DNA of 64,000 nt, taken from NCBI GenBank assembly GCA_028274465.1, contig CM051455.1, positions 49,391,351 through 49,455,350 on the forward strand, given 5' to 3'. Shown piece by piece: positions 12,181 to 23,472 of this stretch. The stretch's first letter is position 1, and every line of letters starts with the position of its first letter. The translations under genes and the position numbers were made by a program. Source of the DNA: Plantago ovata (lineage: Eukaryota; Streptophyta; Magnoliopsida; Lamiales; Plantaginaceae). The notes below the pieces were generated by a model. The model was not told the origin of the DNA. It saw only the letters and a list, made by a program, of their open reading frames with translations, and did not search any database.

Positions 12181-14540
12181 TTAGTTGCAAGGGAGAATAA
12201 AGAAGTATTGTCTTCTGTGCTATTTGTATATAAGTATGAAGTTTGGCGTGAAAAGCGAGTGAAGAGGAGCGCGTGTTGGCAGAAAGATTTGTTTCTCTCG
12301 ATTTTTTCTCTTTTTATCAGTCTTCCACACTGATCGAAACTTTAATCTCATCAGAACTCTTCTCCTTCACACTTTAATTCATGGTTTCTGCTCGATTTGT
12401 TCATTGAGAATTCTATTGATTCCTTGTTAAATTTGCAGCAGTTTTTGCTTAGTTGCTTCTCTTTATTGAAGATGGTTGTGGGCAAGACCACAATATCCCC
12501 AATCCGCTAGACGATCTCAATTCACAAGACAATGTCCAGACTCCAACAACTTCTACTGTATCTCCAGACATCTTCAAAGGTGAAACATCATGTTTGTTAG
12601 AACAAGTATGTTTTTATGAGTTTAGCTTTTAAAAGTAAACTGGACTTGTGAATGGGTTGTATGGTTCTTGTCAAATCAAATCAATTTGTGCTATACTTAT
12701 GTACATTCAAATGTAGGAGTGGTGAAAAATGTTAAGAGGACAAGTTAAGTTTAGCTAACTCAAGTGTATCTTCCTAGAACCTCCCAACAAATTCTTTAAA
12801 GATAAAAGTATTCTACTATAGACAGTTATGAGGATGTGTTAAAATCCTGCCTATAAATATTGATCTTGAGAGAATTCTCTATGGTAATACTTAAACAAGA
12901 CATTAGCAGTATCATGTGATATTTCACTTCCGTTTTGCGTAGATTGCTTAAAATGTAGCTCAATGGGTAATCCCAGGCACACGATTCAAGGGGTCATTGC
13001 TTCATGTCCTATCAATTGTATCTCATGGGAATATCTTACTCCATATATGTGCATAAAGAATTTTAAATTTTCTATGCTGCTCATTTCATTTCCTCTTCTC
13101 TTATGAAAACATTAATTAATAATAGGATGGCTGGGGGTTGAACTTCAATGGAATAAGAAGTTGAATCATTTGATTTACTCTTCTCTTATGAAAACATTAA
13201 TAGGATGGTGTGGGGTTGAACTTCAATGGAATAAGAAGTGGAGTTGATTGCTTGAGTGAAACATTAATGACCATCATATTTTATATGGTGGTCTATCAGA
13301 AAATCTAATTACAGGAGCTTAATGGACTCATTTTCATTAAATGTATAATTTTTACTACTTTAAATTGGAATTTAGTAGTTAATAGAGTTCAAGAGGAAAA
13401 ATAAATAAATTGGATTATTCCCTGCAATTCGTCCTCCTGTGCAAATCGATCTTCTCTGGGCGTTGAAATCAGATGCAAGTTGTGAAATCAGATGTGTATG
13501 GTATATCATTACAATATTACATATATATCATGATCAATTGAGCTGTGAAGTTGATGGATTTATGAGAAAATGCAAATGCAAGAGAGAGATTTGGTTATAC
13601 ATATTTGGTGTCAGTATACATTTTCTTAAGTTTCAAGGTGTTAATGGTATATCTATACTACATTGTCTTATATGTTTGTTGATCGTATTGTATTGTGGGA
13701 TTTGGAGCACTTGGAAAAATCACTAAAAGAGTGATTCAAATCAGAAATTCAGAATACATTTTAAATATGAATATGATAATCAATCTTGTACTCTGGATTT
13801 ATCTGGAGTAGATATCATGTTTTTGTTGATATTACAGTTTTGGGGTGTCACACAACTTGAGATCTGTTAACATTATGTTATTTACATTTGTATTAGGAAT
13901 GCGGGGGGAGCATATATGACTCTTATCGTGTAGTGTTTGTTGTGAGTGCTATTATTTCAAGACTGCTAAGAACCTAAGATGTTGTAAACTTGTAATGTTA
14001 GTAAACATTAGTATTTTTCTGGTTTGATCGCATAGCCATATATATAAGCAGCAACTTGTCAATTATAAAGTACTTATTAATTTGTTGAGCTTCATGTTAG
14101 TTGGAAGATATGTTGACTGCTGAGAGTATTGACAATTAAATGATACTGTCATTTATATATGTTCACCAAGCTCTACATAATGGACTCTCCCATATGTTAT
14201 GTTTCATGTGTACATTTAGAACACATCACTCACTTGTTGCGTGTTGCCCACCCGTGCATGTATATCTGGAAGACTGGAACGCTATCGACGACATGCTTTA
14301 TGAAATTACTAAAATACCTCCTTGTATAGTTAATTATACTCCTGCAATTAGGGGTGTAGTATGTTGTGGATACAAATCAATAGAATGCTTAATGTGATGT
14401 GTTGTTGTTAGGTAAACTACAACATTTTAGGCATAGATACGAGTTCAGTGTCTACAACATGTTCCTCCACTCAACTACACAATTGTATTTAAACATTGAG
14501 GTCTCCATGTTTTTGGAAGGGTACTGCACCTACTGCTACA
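12181..14540. other. No recognisable gene; one imperfect direct duplication
   Basis: No family-level coding match. A segment of about 75 bp around TTGAACTTCAATGGAATAAG is present twice, at about 13091-13167 and 13171-13242, with small indels. Confidence 0.5.
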
Positions 14541-15575
14541 GGAGGATGTGGGGAAGGAAGAATTGGTTTTCGAGATGGTGGTGGCATTCGTGTATGGGGT
14601 GCTCCTAGGGGCTGTAGAGGCGGTTGTTTCCGAGGTGCACGTGGTGGTTGTTTCAGAGGTAGAGAGAGGTCATAGAATGTTAAAAGCTGGAATAACATGC
14701 AAGTTCTTTCTGATTAATTATACCTTGTTTTATGTTTTACTAATGAAGAACAAATGTTTATCAGCCCACTGGAGAGATGTAACTAAGCCACAACGAGCAC
14801 CAGCAACACATGCACCACCACCGTTCCACGAGGATGTATTAAAGTTAATGTTGATGGTGGTATTCCTCGCACTGGTGAAGCTGGAGGGATTGGTGTGGTG
14901 CTTAGAGAATTTACTGGGTTTATTACTTTCTGCATACTACCTTCAACGGTCCCTTAAAGTCGCAGCCAGACAGGGTAAAATGGGGAGCAGTAGTTTTGTG
15001 CATAGGACAGATATGAGCTGGATTTGGAAGGTTTCTGTGCCGTATAAAATAAAGTCTTTCATGTGGCATCTGACCTGTAATACTCTCCCAACCTTGGATA
15101 ATTTGATGCGTCGTAATTTGTGTCAAAATTCTATTTGTCCTGTTTGTCAATTTGTCAAAGTGGAGATGAAACACTTGATCTTCTGTTTCTGTCTTGTCAT
15201 TATACTCGTTGTCTTTGGGCTGTTTCCGGGCTGCCTATTTATCCAGTCACTGCAGAGAATTTCAACATTTTGTCATGGGTATGTTCAGTCCATACTGCTC
15301 TGACGAAGGATAATTTTGTTTGCTTTGTGGTTTCTTGTTGGCATATTTGGAACAACCGTAACAATATAGTTCATCGTAAAGCAGGTTGGGACCTGAATCC
15401 TGATGCTGGCTGTTGGCTAGCTATGTTCGAGATTATATTCGTCAATATCAGGAAGCTGTTTCTTTTTCGATTCTGGCTAGAGTTCCAACACCTGAGCAGA
15501 TCTGGAAGAAGCCGGCTTTTCCTATCATTAAGTGTAATTTTTATGCTTCAATTAAAAAGGAACCAGCAGGGTCAA
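14540..15575 (+). mobile_element. Rearranged LINE fragments (RNase H start, zf-RVT domain)
   Basis: Two L1-type LINE pieces are fused. At 14826-14945 one frame reads CIKVNVDGG followed by GGIGVVLREFTG, the opening of the RNase H domain. It is preceded by a Gly/Arg/Cys-rich stretch. From about 15005 a second piece shows the zinc-binding domain that follows reverse transcriptase in plant LINEs (IWKVSVPYKIKSFMWHL, then CPVC, then LSCHYTRCLW after a frameshift near 15150). It continues into WNNRNNIVH and the very start of another RNase H domain near 15500. RNase H normally comes after zf-RVT, so this is not one collinear copy. The right end meets the RRF duplication at about 15570. Confidence 0.75.
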
Positions 15576-15860
15576 GGTCTCAAAGGGAAGTTGTGTGCAT
15601 GTTGAAGCACTAACGAAGCGACCCGTGACAAATTATCATATAGTTTCATGTCTCCCCACCAATACTCAAAAAAGTAAATAATACTATATAAATGAATAGC
15701 GGTCAAGTATAAAGTATAAACCATACATAGCATAACAAATCAGATTACCAAAGGCGATTTGAAGTGTTTATATAGTTGTTGTTGGCAAAACCAAAGTCGG
15801 AACACTGTCAAATCAAAATTCTCTACCGCAGATAACTCCTTACAATTTCGGAAACTGTTG

Positions 15861-18800
15861 TTAAACTGTCATCAACTCCTGAGAACAAAGGGAGAAGAAG
15901 CATATGGAATTAGAACAACGATATTCAATGATCCCAATCAAGAGAAATCACGACAACTTTATAGCTAGTATCAAGATCAAACAGATTGCTTCATGTTTAA
16001 GGAGGGAATTTCAGTTTAAAAAGAATGATCAGACAAGTTCAGAAAAAGGTACATTCATGTCAAGCTTTTATTCTGCAAGCACTAAAGGGAAATTTTCATG
16101 TTCTTTTAAGGTCCCTCTAGTTCATAGTTCATAGTATAGTATGTTTCAGTGTAAGTAGTGGTATTAAATTGGGGTGGGTGTGTAGTGTTAAATACTAAAT
16201 GGTCAAGATAATGTACCTTCTCTTTCTGCTTGTAGATCAAATCTATCTTCTTCACGTACTCATCAGTCACTTTCTGCCAATAAGAACATGTTTGCTAAGG
16301 AACCTAAATACTTACTTGAATCAAAGGGAATGTGACTTTTTGGGAATTGGGATATTAATATCACTTCAGCTAAAGATAAATTTAAAGCTAAATCTGAAAC
16401 CACATAGACTAAAAGAATTTCACAGAATTTTTTAGAGAACAATTTCTTTTCTGATATGCTTTTTCTGGATGAGGAATCTCAGACAAGTCTACAATCGTGT
16501 TTTTAGCATTTCTGAATAAAACAATAACTCAATTTACATTTTCGCCTTTTCACCTCCCAGATAATTGTGGTGGGGCAATTTATCGCACTAAAATTTGAAG
16601 ATGTGACAATTGTTTACGGTTCTAAAAATAAGTAAATAAGTTTACCTGCAAGTCAGCAGTTAGGTCCTTCACAACATCTTCTGAAAGCTTTTTCTCCTGC
16701 ACAATTTGCCTACATTAAGTAAAGTACTCGTATAGACATATTGAATGAGTGTCAAGAAGCTTTCATAACCTTCTCAAGTTTATCATAAGCTTTGATTGCA
16801 TCCCTTCTTATATTCCTTACAGCAACCTACAAGATATAGATTCAGCTAAGTAACTCAGGTGGATCAATCATAAGATTATCATTTATCTGCGTGAAAACAT
16901 ACACCTACCAAGTGATACAGATAAAGAATTATCAGAAAGAAAATTTCAAACATTCAGAAAAGAATATTAGTTTACCTTTGTCTCTTCAGCCTGCTTAGCC
17001 ACCAACTTCGACAGCTCCTGAATTAACATAAGAAAAAAAATCTAAACTTAAAAACTAGCAAGAATGTGCTGCAGAAGTAACCAAAATGTCACCCCCGTTT
17101 AGACGTTTTCAAGCAATCAAGCTACATAAGTTATAGATTCTGGGACTAGATCGTTATGGTGGATATAATGTCATTGACTCATTGTAGTGTCCTGGTCCTT
17201 CAAATTAGAGATGAAATATGGAGTATTGCACATACAAAAATGAAGGAAGTGTGCATGAAAGAAATGTTAAGGTGTATTTACAATCAATGTACTCGTGGCC
17301 CGCACCGACCTCAAGCCTTGTTTGAGTAGTGAATTGATTAAATTAGAGTACCACTTCTTTTAACATCTCAATGTTGATAAACTAGTAAGGGAGAATAAAG
17401 AAATACTGGCATCAGTTTTAGTTGCAAGGGAGAAGAGAGAAGTACTGGCATCCTTTTTAGTTGTAAGGTATATCACCATGTCAAATGAAGAAAACCAAAA
17501 GTGGTTGTTGAGAAAATTCATATGAGATGGAATATGAGTTCCCAAAAAGTGAATCACAATGAGCATGATGAGTAAAACATAGAACTGGTTAGCAAGTACC
17601 TTTCTCCTCTCAGATGTCAGCTGGGGAAGGGTCAATCTTATAACATCTCCATCATTATTCGGATTCATACCCAGGTCAGAGGTGACAATTGCTTTCTCTA
17701 TGGATTTCAAACTGAAAATAGTGAGAATTATAAGCCGATAGAATCAGACTACAGGGATACACATAAATAGCAATTCAAGGACACTTCAAGTAGCCAGCCC
17801 AAAACGGTCAGGTTTAAGGTGATGAACTGTGTAAATTAGCGAAAATTTGGGTTTTGGATATGTACAAGTCTATGGTTTCTACCTAAAAAAGAAAAGTTGT
17901 CAGGACAGGTTAAAATTAGATGTCAGTTCCGGTTGGGTATCTAGTACACAGACTTCTGCATAGAAAAGAACTATGTGTGGGTATCTAAAAGGAAAAGTGA
18001 ACTAGAAACCCAAACTACTCAACACCAACTGATACCCAAATTCCACCCTTGCCTGAATTTAAAAAGAAAAAAAAGAAAAAAAGAAAAAAAGAAAAAAAGA
18101 AGAGGTTCACAGCATATGCTGGATTGTGGCAATGAAACGTGTTAAGAACAGAAACAATAGTTCCACGCATTACAATGCTGAGATTTTCTTGTGCAGCTCA
18201 AATATATGATTTCAGCATAAGAGAAATTCCTGTGCAAATTAGTTATCCTGAAGATCCAACCATCATTAACAAAATTACCCTTTACTGAAATTGTTGTTTG
18301 CGTAGTATGGAGGCATGGATGGCAACCAGGCAAGTGAAAATGGATGCATGTACTGATGTACAAAGCATTTCCTCAAATACATAAGCATGTAATGAAATTA
18401 TTCCAATCCATAAAAAAATAAACAGCACAGATTCTTTAAAGGTAAAATCTTTAATTGCACACACAGAAGTTAGAGGAGATATACCTGGATTTGTCATAAG
18501 GCTGCACCAGGAAAGAACTCGAGTCAGGAGTACTGACCTGAGCTATACTCTTCAAGCTCACTGGTGTTCCATAGTACTCCACCTAGACGTATGGAAGATA
18601 AGATGAAAAGGGACTTAGTCATGTGATAGTCCTTAAGGGGAACAGTCAGTTTGAGTCCTATCATTGAAGTCTGTGATTTGGTTATAGACAACAAACATTA
18701 AAAAAGATTGCATATTTGAGTTTCTTTTCTTGCCTCTTTTTTCCTTCTGGTATTTGTTGAGGAATATTAGAGATTCAATACAAAGGAACTAATTCCACCT

Positions 18801-20297
18801 CTATGAGTTCAAGCTTTTAGATGGGAAATTGTTTCATGGTGTCAGAGGCTTGGGCAAACACAAGGTCAAGGGATCGAAACCATCAACTATCTCCACCCAC
18901 ATTAAATTCCCGACTCGATAGAATCCCCCAAAGGTTGAAATTTAGAAGGGGGGGAGGTTAGAGAATACAAATGGGTCAATTTCACTCCTTTCTCCAAGAT
19001 CGAGCTTTTAGACGAGAAGTAATTCTTTCAAGTACATTCTGTTTTTTGAGTTGATTACAACAATCGAATGGATGAAAGAAAAACATCAATTTTCAATAAC
19101 AATAGGTAACTTAAGATTGAGTAAGAATAAGAATAACAAGAACATGGGGGGCTCCCAGCCTTATGATATGGCAGAACATGAAAATGCTAAACCAAGAATG
19201 CCACCAAAAACTTGGCAAGTTCAGCATACTGCAGAAAGCACCGAATGTTATTATACTACCACCAATGTTCTGTACATTGCCTCAATGATTTAAAATAGTA
19301 ACTATATTAGCAATTGACTCTGACATACTACTTTTGGCTTATACAAACTTCCTACAAGATAACTTACATTTTGAACCACCATAACATTAGCCTATATTCA
19401 TCCTAAACCAATAAGCATTGCCACATACAAGTAGGTTTCTCTAGATGCAGCACTGAGGAAGCACTATAACATAAACTTTCTCAATTCCAGGAAAGAAACT
19501 TTCTACTTACGGCAGTGTGCGCATGCAAAAGCCATTTAAATGCATATTGAGTACTACTTTTCTACAAGCCACCTAGGCAATCCATGAAACAGGTATCACC
19601 ATACCTCGATTTTATCTAGCATTGCTGGATTAGCTCTCCCAGTCCTTAAAGAACTGAAACCGGACTTCATACTTTCAATAGTCTTCTCCATCCTCTCTTT
19701 CTGTAAACAAAAATAAATAAAATAAAATAAAGCACTTAATCCGCAAACTCTGCTTCTACATGCCTACATTGAAAAGCTAAATCACAACAGAAGAAAAAAA
19801 AAAAAAAAAAGCAATGCAAATATTACAGCGTCCTTCTCGATCATAGACTTCTGTTTATCTATTTCCTCTATAGTTGCTGCCTTCACCACTCCACTTCTGA
19901 AAATGAAAACATTAATAAAAAACAAGGACAAAACAAAATAGAAGAAACTGCATTTTAGTTTTTAGACAATACTAAATATGCATAAACATTAACTTGCCTC
20001 TTTCTCAGCGGCTGCAAAGCGACAGCTGGATTCCGATACAGGCCTTTTGCTCCAGCTTGAAGCTTAACGCAACTGGAAGATGATTTCCATGAACTTACAC
20101 ACCGGAATTTCACATTAGAGTCTGCAGTGAAGTTCAAAGTATGTTAAAGAGTACCAGAGAGATGAAACACGGTTGAGAATTGAGATAAGAGAGTAGGCGT
20201 ATTATATTTTACCTGTGAATGAAGCGACGGCTTTTGGGGGATCGGAGGCGTAGCAGATGGAGCGTACTTGATAGGCAGGGGAGAAAGTGGAAGCCAT
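15861..20297 (-). CDS. RRF: Ribosome recycling factor, chloroplastic (intact copy A)
   Basis: Eleven exons join to 810 nt (269 residues): 20213-20297, 19998-20121, 19827-19896, 19605-19700, 18485-18582, 17600-17711, 16976-17017, 16770-16826, 16646-16696, 16217-16273 and 15861-15878. RRF works with EF-G to split ribosomes from mRNA after termination. This form has a Ser-rich plastid transit peptide of roughly 70-75 residues. The RRF core follows: [20 protein letters not shown] with GRANPAMLD (helix 1), [10 protein letters not shown], an [14 protein letters not shown] turn, [25 protein letters not shown] and a C-terminal helix ending ELMTV. Length fits known plastid RRFs. Intron 2 starts with GC (AG|GCAAGT), and the frame is kept only with that donor. 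The last exon has just six codons. Intron 4 holds a TRIM. Three damaged partial copies lie downstream on the same strand. Confidence 0.95.
18060..18101. repeat. A/G-rich microsatellite in an RRF intron
   Basis: Runs of AAAAAAG-type units within RRF intron 5. Confidence 0.85.
18755..19030 (+). mobile_element. TRIM inside RRF intron 4
   Basis: The left LTR (18755-18836) starts TGTTGAGG and ends CTTTTAG followed by TTGTTTCA. It is immediately followed by TGGTGTCAGAGGC, a primer-binding site for initiator methionine tRNA. A short core ends in a polypurine tract (GGGGGGGAGG, about 18948-18957). The right LTR (about 18958-19030) shares TTAGAGA, CTTTTAGA and CTTTCA blocks with the left one. No coding sequence. 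It is old, judging by the LTR divergence. It belongs to the same general type as the element at 8620-8950. Confidence 0.6.
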
Positions 20298-20734
20298 AGC
20301 TGGTGGAAGTAGAAGGTGTTTGATGAAATGCAAATATGATGAATGAAGTTACAAAAGAGGAGGGTGATGATGTGGATAAGGGCTACTGTTACCTCGGACA
20401 TTCACCCATCATTAACGTGTAGCTCCCCAAAATGGGTCGGGTTTGGAATTAGGGTTATGTTTTAAAATTCGAACCCAAACGGCAATTGCCCATTTGCTCT
20501 TCCCTAACTTTATTTTATTTGTTTTCTTTTTTGTTTTTTTTAAATGAAATATTTCAGTTGTTAGACTTTATCGAAATTTAAATGTGGTACAAGTGATCTG
20601 GTTGATGATAACTCCCCGAGTACATATGATATGTAGCAAAAATTGGTTGGTGATGGTAGCTGATAAATCAGATATTGTGTCGAATTTTATCATGCATTTG
20701 CAAAACACAACTTAGATCAAACCGATGAAGTTGT

Positions 20735-20990
20735 AAAAAACTACAGGAGCAGGTTGCATCATCATAAAGCACAATGGAGATTTCATAAGAGCATTTGCCT
20801 CTTATCTAGGAAATGTTGATGTAAACACATCATAATGCTATGCCTTCAAACTCTTTCGGAATGTAAACTCTTTCGTTTGTTTAATATATTTTAGTCGTTT
20901 CAAAAAAAAAGCTATGCATTCAAACTAGAAATACAACTTTGTTCTGAATTGGATATAAAGAAACTTGTTTGTCCAAATTGGTTCTAAATA
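20735..20990 (+). pseudogene. LINE RNase H fragment
   Basis: One frame reads GAGCIIIKHNGDFIRAFASYLG and continues, across a 58-bp insertion and one stop, into CYAFKLEIQLCSELDIKKL. This is the usual pattern of the LINE RNase H domain (GxG, NG, ALxxGLxLAxxLG, KL). It is surrounded by non-coding sequence and is a dead fragment. Confidence 0.65.
20853..20910 (+). mobile_element. 58-bp LINE 3'-tail insertion with 16-bp target duplication
   Basis: The flanks repeat GCTATGCMTTCAAACT at 20837-20852 and 20911-20926. The insert ends in TTTTAGTCGTTTC and an A-run, like the ends near 40470 and 50425. Removing the insert and one flank copy restores a continuous RNase H-like frame in the surrounding fragment. 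It is therefore an extremely 5'-truncated LINE insertion. Confidence 0.8.
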
Positions 20991-21188
20991 CTTGATTTCT
21001 TGTTTGAATGGGGAGGTAGCGGTGCACTCATGGCATCAGGTGTTTATGCAGTGCAGGACGCAACTGACCAATTGAGATGCATGGAAACGGTATAAATCAA
21101 GTTCGTGTATTGGAAGGAATCAAGACTTTTGTGATTCTCTTCATTTTGGGACTCATCACCTAGTTGGTTGAATGCTCTTTTAATTTTA

Positions 21189-22180
21189 GGGAAAATTACT
21201 CAGACTCCCTCTGTTACAAGCCCACTTTTCATTTTTCTCCTTGCTAGTTTCAGAATTACATCTAGCACAATTATTCCCAAAATGTTTGACCAACTTAAAA
21301 CACACATTTTTTTCTTGTTTCCAAACATGGCCTTACCAATAATTTTTCTTTTTTCTTTTTTCTTTCAATTTTCTTTTTATCTCCTTCTTCACAACTCCGG
21401 TACCGGAATTATTCCACTTCCGGTACCGGAGCAACACCACAGCTCTGGTCGGAGCTGATTACAGCCCCGACCAGAGCTGTTTTCAGCTCTGTACCGGAGC
21501 TGTTAACCAGCTCCGACCAGAGCTGTTTTCAGTCTGGACCGGAGCTATTTTTCAGCTCTGGTCGGAGCTGATTACAGCTCCGATCAGAGCTGATTTACAG
21601 CTCCGACCAGAGCTGTAAATCAGCGTCGGAGCTGATTCAGCTCCGACCAGAGCTGTTTTCAGCTCTGGACCAGAGCTATTTTTCAGCTCTGGTCGGAGCT
21701 GATAACAGCTCCGATCGGAGTTGTTTGATAGAATCTCCGGTACCGGAATTTATTCCGGTACCGAAAATTTGAAGAAGATGACAGAAAAATGAAAAAAAAA
21801 AGTAAAAGAGAGAAAAAAAAAGAAAGAAAATGGACTTGCTTTTGGATTAAAAATTTGTTTGGGGTTTCTTTTTGAATAATTTTAAGTTTATTTTGAAATA
21901 TAAATAAGTTATGTGGGTTTATTTTAAATAATTTATAGTTAATTTTGTAAAAATGAAAACTTTTAGAGTTAAATGTGCAAATACTAAAGTTGAAGCTGTT
22001 TGGCTCTGGAAAAAATCAGATTTTCAAACGAGGGCAAAATGGTATTTTTCAGGTTTTAGTTCGCGAAAAGTCAACGTCACTGGGTTAGATGTAATTAAAC
22101 TTTTCTAACAGGTCGACGTAATATAAAATCTAATAGTGATAAATCCGTAATAAAAAAATCTAACGAGGGTATATTTGCCC
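21189..22180. mobile_element. Non-autonomous MULE-like element with palindrome array
   Basis: The element is bracketed by a perfect 9-bp duplication, TTAATTTTA, at 21180-21188 and 22181-22189. Nine bp is the size made by Mutator-like transposases. The ends are inverted (GGGAAAATTAC on the left, GGGCAAATATAC on the right, read inward). A second inverted block, AATTACATCTAG, lies further in on both sides (near 21255 and 22090). No transposase frame is present. The interior contains the palindrome array described separately. Confidence 0.75.
21395..21763. repeat. Array of about 13 short palindromes
   Basis: By my reading about 13 units of an 18-bp imperfect palindrome, CAGCTCYGRYCRGAGCTG, are spaced by short AT-rich linkers such as TTTTCAG or ATTA. 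On both sides the array is closed by pairs of CCGGTACCGG palindromes. Neighbouring units are also partly complementary to each other, so long hairpins could form from either strand. GC content is far above the surroundings. Confidence 0.9.
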
Positions 22181-22610
22181 TTAATTTTAATTTTAGACTT
22201 CGTTAATTCAGTTCGGTTTGTAACGTAAAGACTTGGATGTTTTATTTTAGCTAATATATTGATTGCATTTTAAAAATAAAATAAAAAAGTTGTCAAAATA
22301 ATTTTACAAGCCAACCTTAACAGTAAAAGTTGTGCTCCATTAATAGGTGTGAAGATTTAATGGATGTGTATATTAGATTATTAGTCCATTACCAGGTCCT
22401 TAATTATTTTTCAGTTAACAACCAGTGAAGACCTGGCAAAACAACCTGTGGTACATTCACGTTTCACTAGCAATAATTACATGAAGACATAAATCACACC
22501 AAACAAACCGTCTTTCCTCATGCCCATATTGTGATCCTTTACGCTGCCACACTAAAAACCAATGGCTTTTTCAACCAAATAACACCAACTGCACCCAACA
22601 CACTCCTTCC

Positions 22611-22624
22611 CTATATATATATAA
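22611..22624 (+). promoter_or_regulatory. Likely TATA box of the phytocyanin gene
   Basis: TATATATATATAAT lies about 90 bp upstream of the phytocyanin ATG at 22710, a usual plant distance once a short leader is allowed for. Confidence 0.55.
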
Positions 22625-22709
22625 TGCACATTAATACACTTTTCACTTCTCATTCTTCACTACAAAAATTAGAGTTGGCCAAAAAAGAAAAGAAAACATA
22701 TTTTCAATC

Positions 22710-23472
22710 ATGTATTCGGAGAAAACAAAAGTTACAGTGTTCTTGTTCATGGTTGTGTCTGTTTGTGCATTTTGTGAAGGTGGTGTTGTGTACAAAGTTG
22801 GTGATTCTGCTGGATGGACTTCCATTGGTAACGTCGATTACAACAAATGGGCTTCGTCCAAGACCTTTAAAGTGGAGGATAAAATTCGTAAGTTCTTCCG
22901 ATTTTATACCATTTCGGCTTTCTATTTTCTTTAGTTTAGTTTCTATACATATTTACTAGTGTATCACAATCCGCATGGCATGATTTTTGTATTGATAAAT
23001 CCATTAATGTGTATGTTCTAATAACGCTTATGAGTCATGAACATAAATCTTGTGTGTATATTCTTGTCGTTATGTAGTTTTTGAGTATGATCCGAGATAT
23101 AACAATGTGCTACAAGTGAGTCGTGCCGACTATCATGCCTGCGACACCACCTCTCCCATGGTCATCTATGCTACCGGGAACGACTCTATCACGGTCAAGA
23201 GCCACGGCCATTACTACTTCATCTGCGGATTCGTGGGCCACTGCCAGGCCGGACAGAAGCTCGATTGCAGGGTGGCCAAGTCTCAGATTCGACGCGGTGT
23301 CTCTCCCGCACCAAGCCCAGTTCCAGAACCTCATGTGTTGCCAGTCCCTGAGGTCTCTCCTGACGGGCCACTAATACCAGGCCCATCTCAGAACGGCGGA
23401 GAATCCGTTACAAAGGTGTTAAGTGGCTACGGCTGGATGTTGCTGGGTCTTGTTTGGATTTTGGGCCGTTGA
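22710..23472 (+). CDS. Phytocyanin (early nodulin-like/uclacyanin-type), atypical copper site
   Basis: Two exons (22710-22887 and 23078-23472) encode 190 residues. A signal peptide (about 1-23) is followed by a plastocyanin-like domain: VVYKVGDSAGW, a YNKW motif, FEYDPRYNNVLQV, YHACDTTSP, then YYFICGFVGHCQAGQKL. A Pro/Ser-rich stretch (about 135-165) and a hydrophobic C-terminus suggest an arabinogalactan-like, GPI-anchored cell-surface protein. The disulfide pair would be Cys81-Cys115. Known copper ligands are His, Cys, His and Met or Gln. Cys109, His114 and Gln119 are present, but the first His is replaced by Asn68 (YNNV instead of the usual xHNV). Copper binding is therefore probably weak or lost, as in early nodulin-like proteins. 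The single intron at this point is usual for the family. Confidence 0.93.

Noticed and set aside
12950-12995. tRNA-like TAGCTCAATGGG followed by GATTCAAGG
   Set aside because: Box A and box B resemblance only. No cloverleaf stems could be paired and no SINE tail follows.
22531-22959. 142-codon frame overlapping phytocyanin exon 1
   Set aside because: Different frame, running through the TATA region and the intron. The phytocyanin frame explains the locus.
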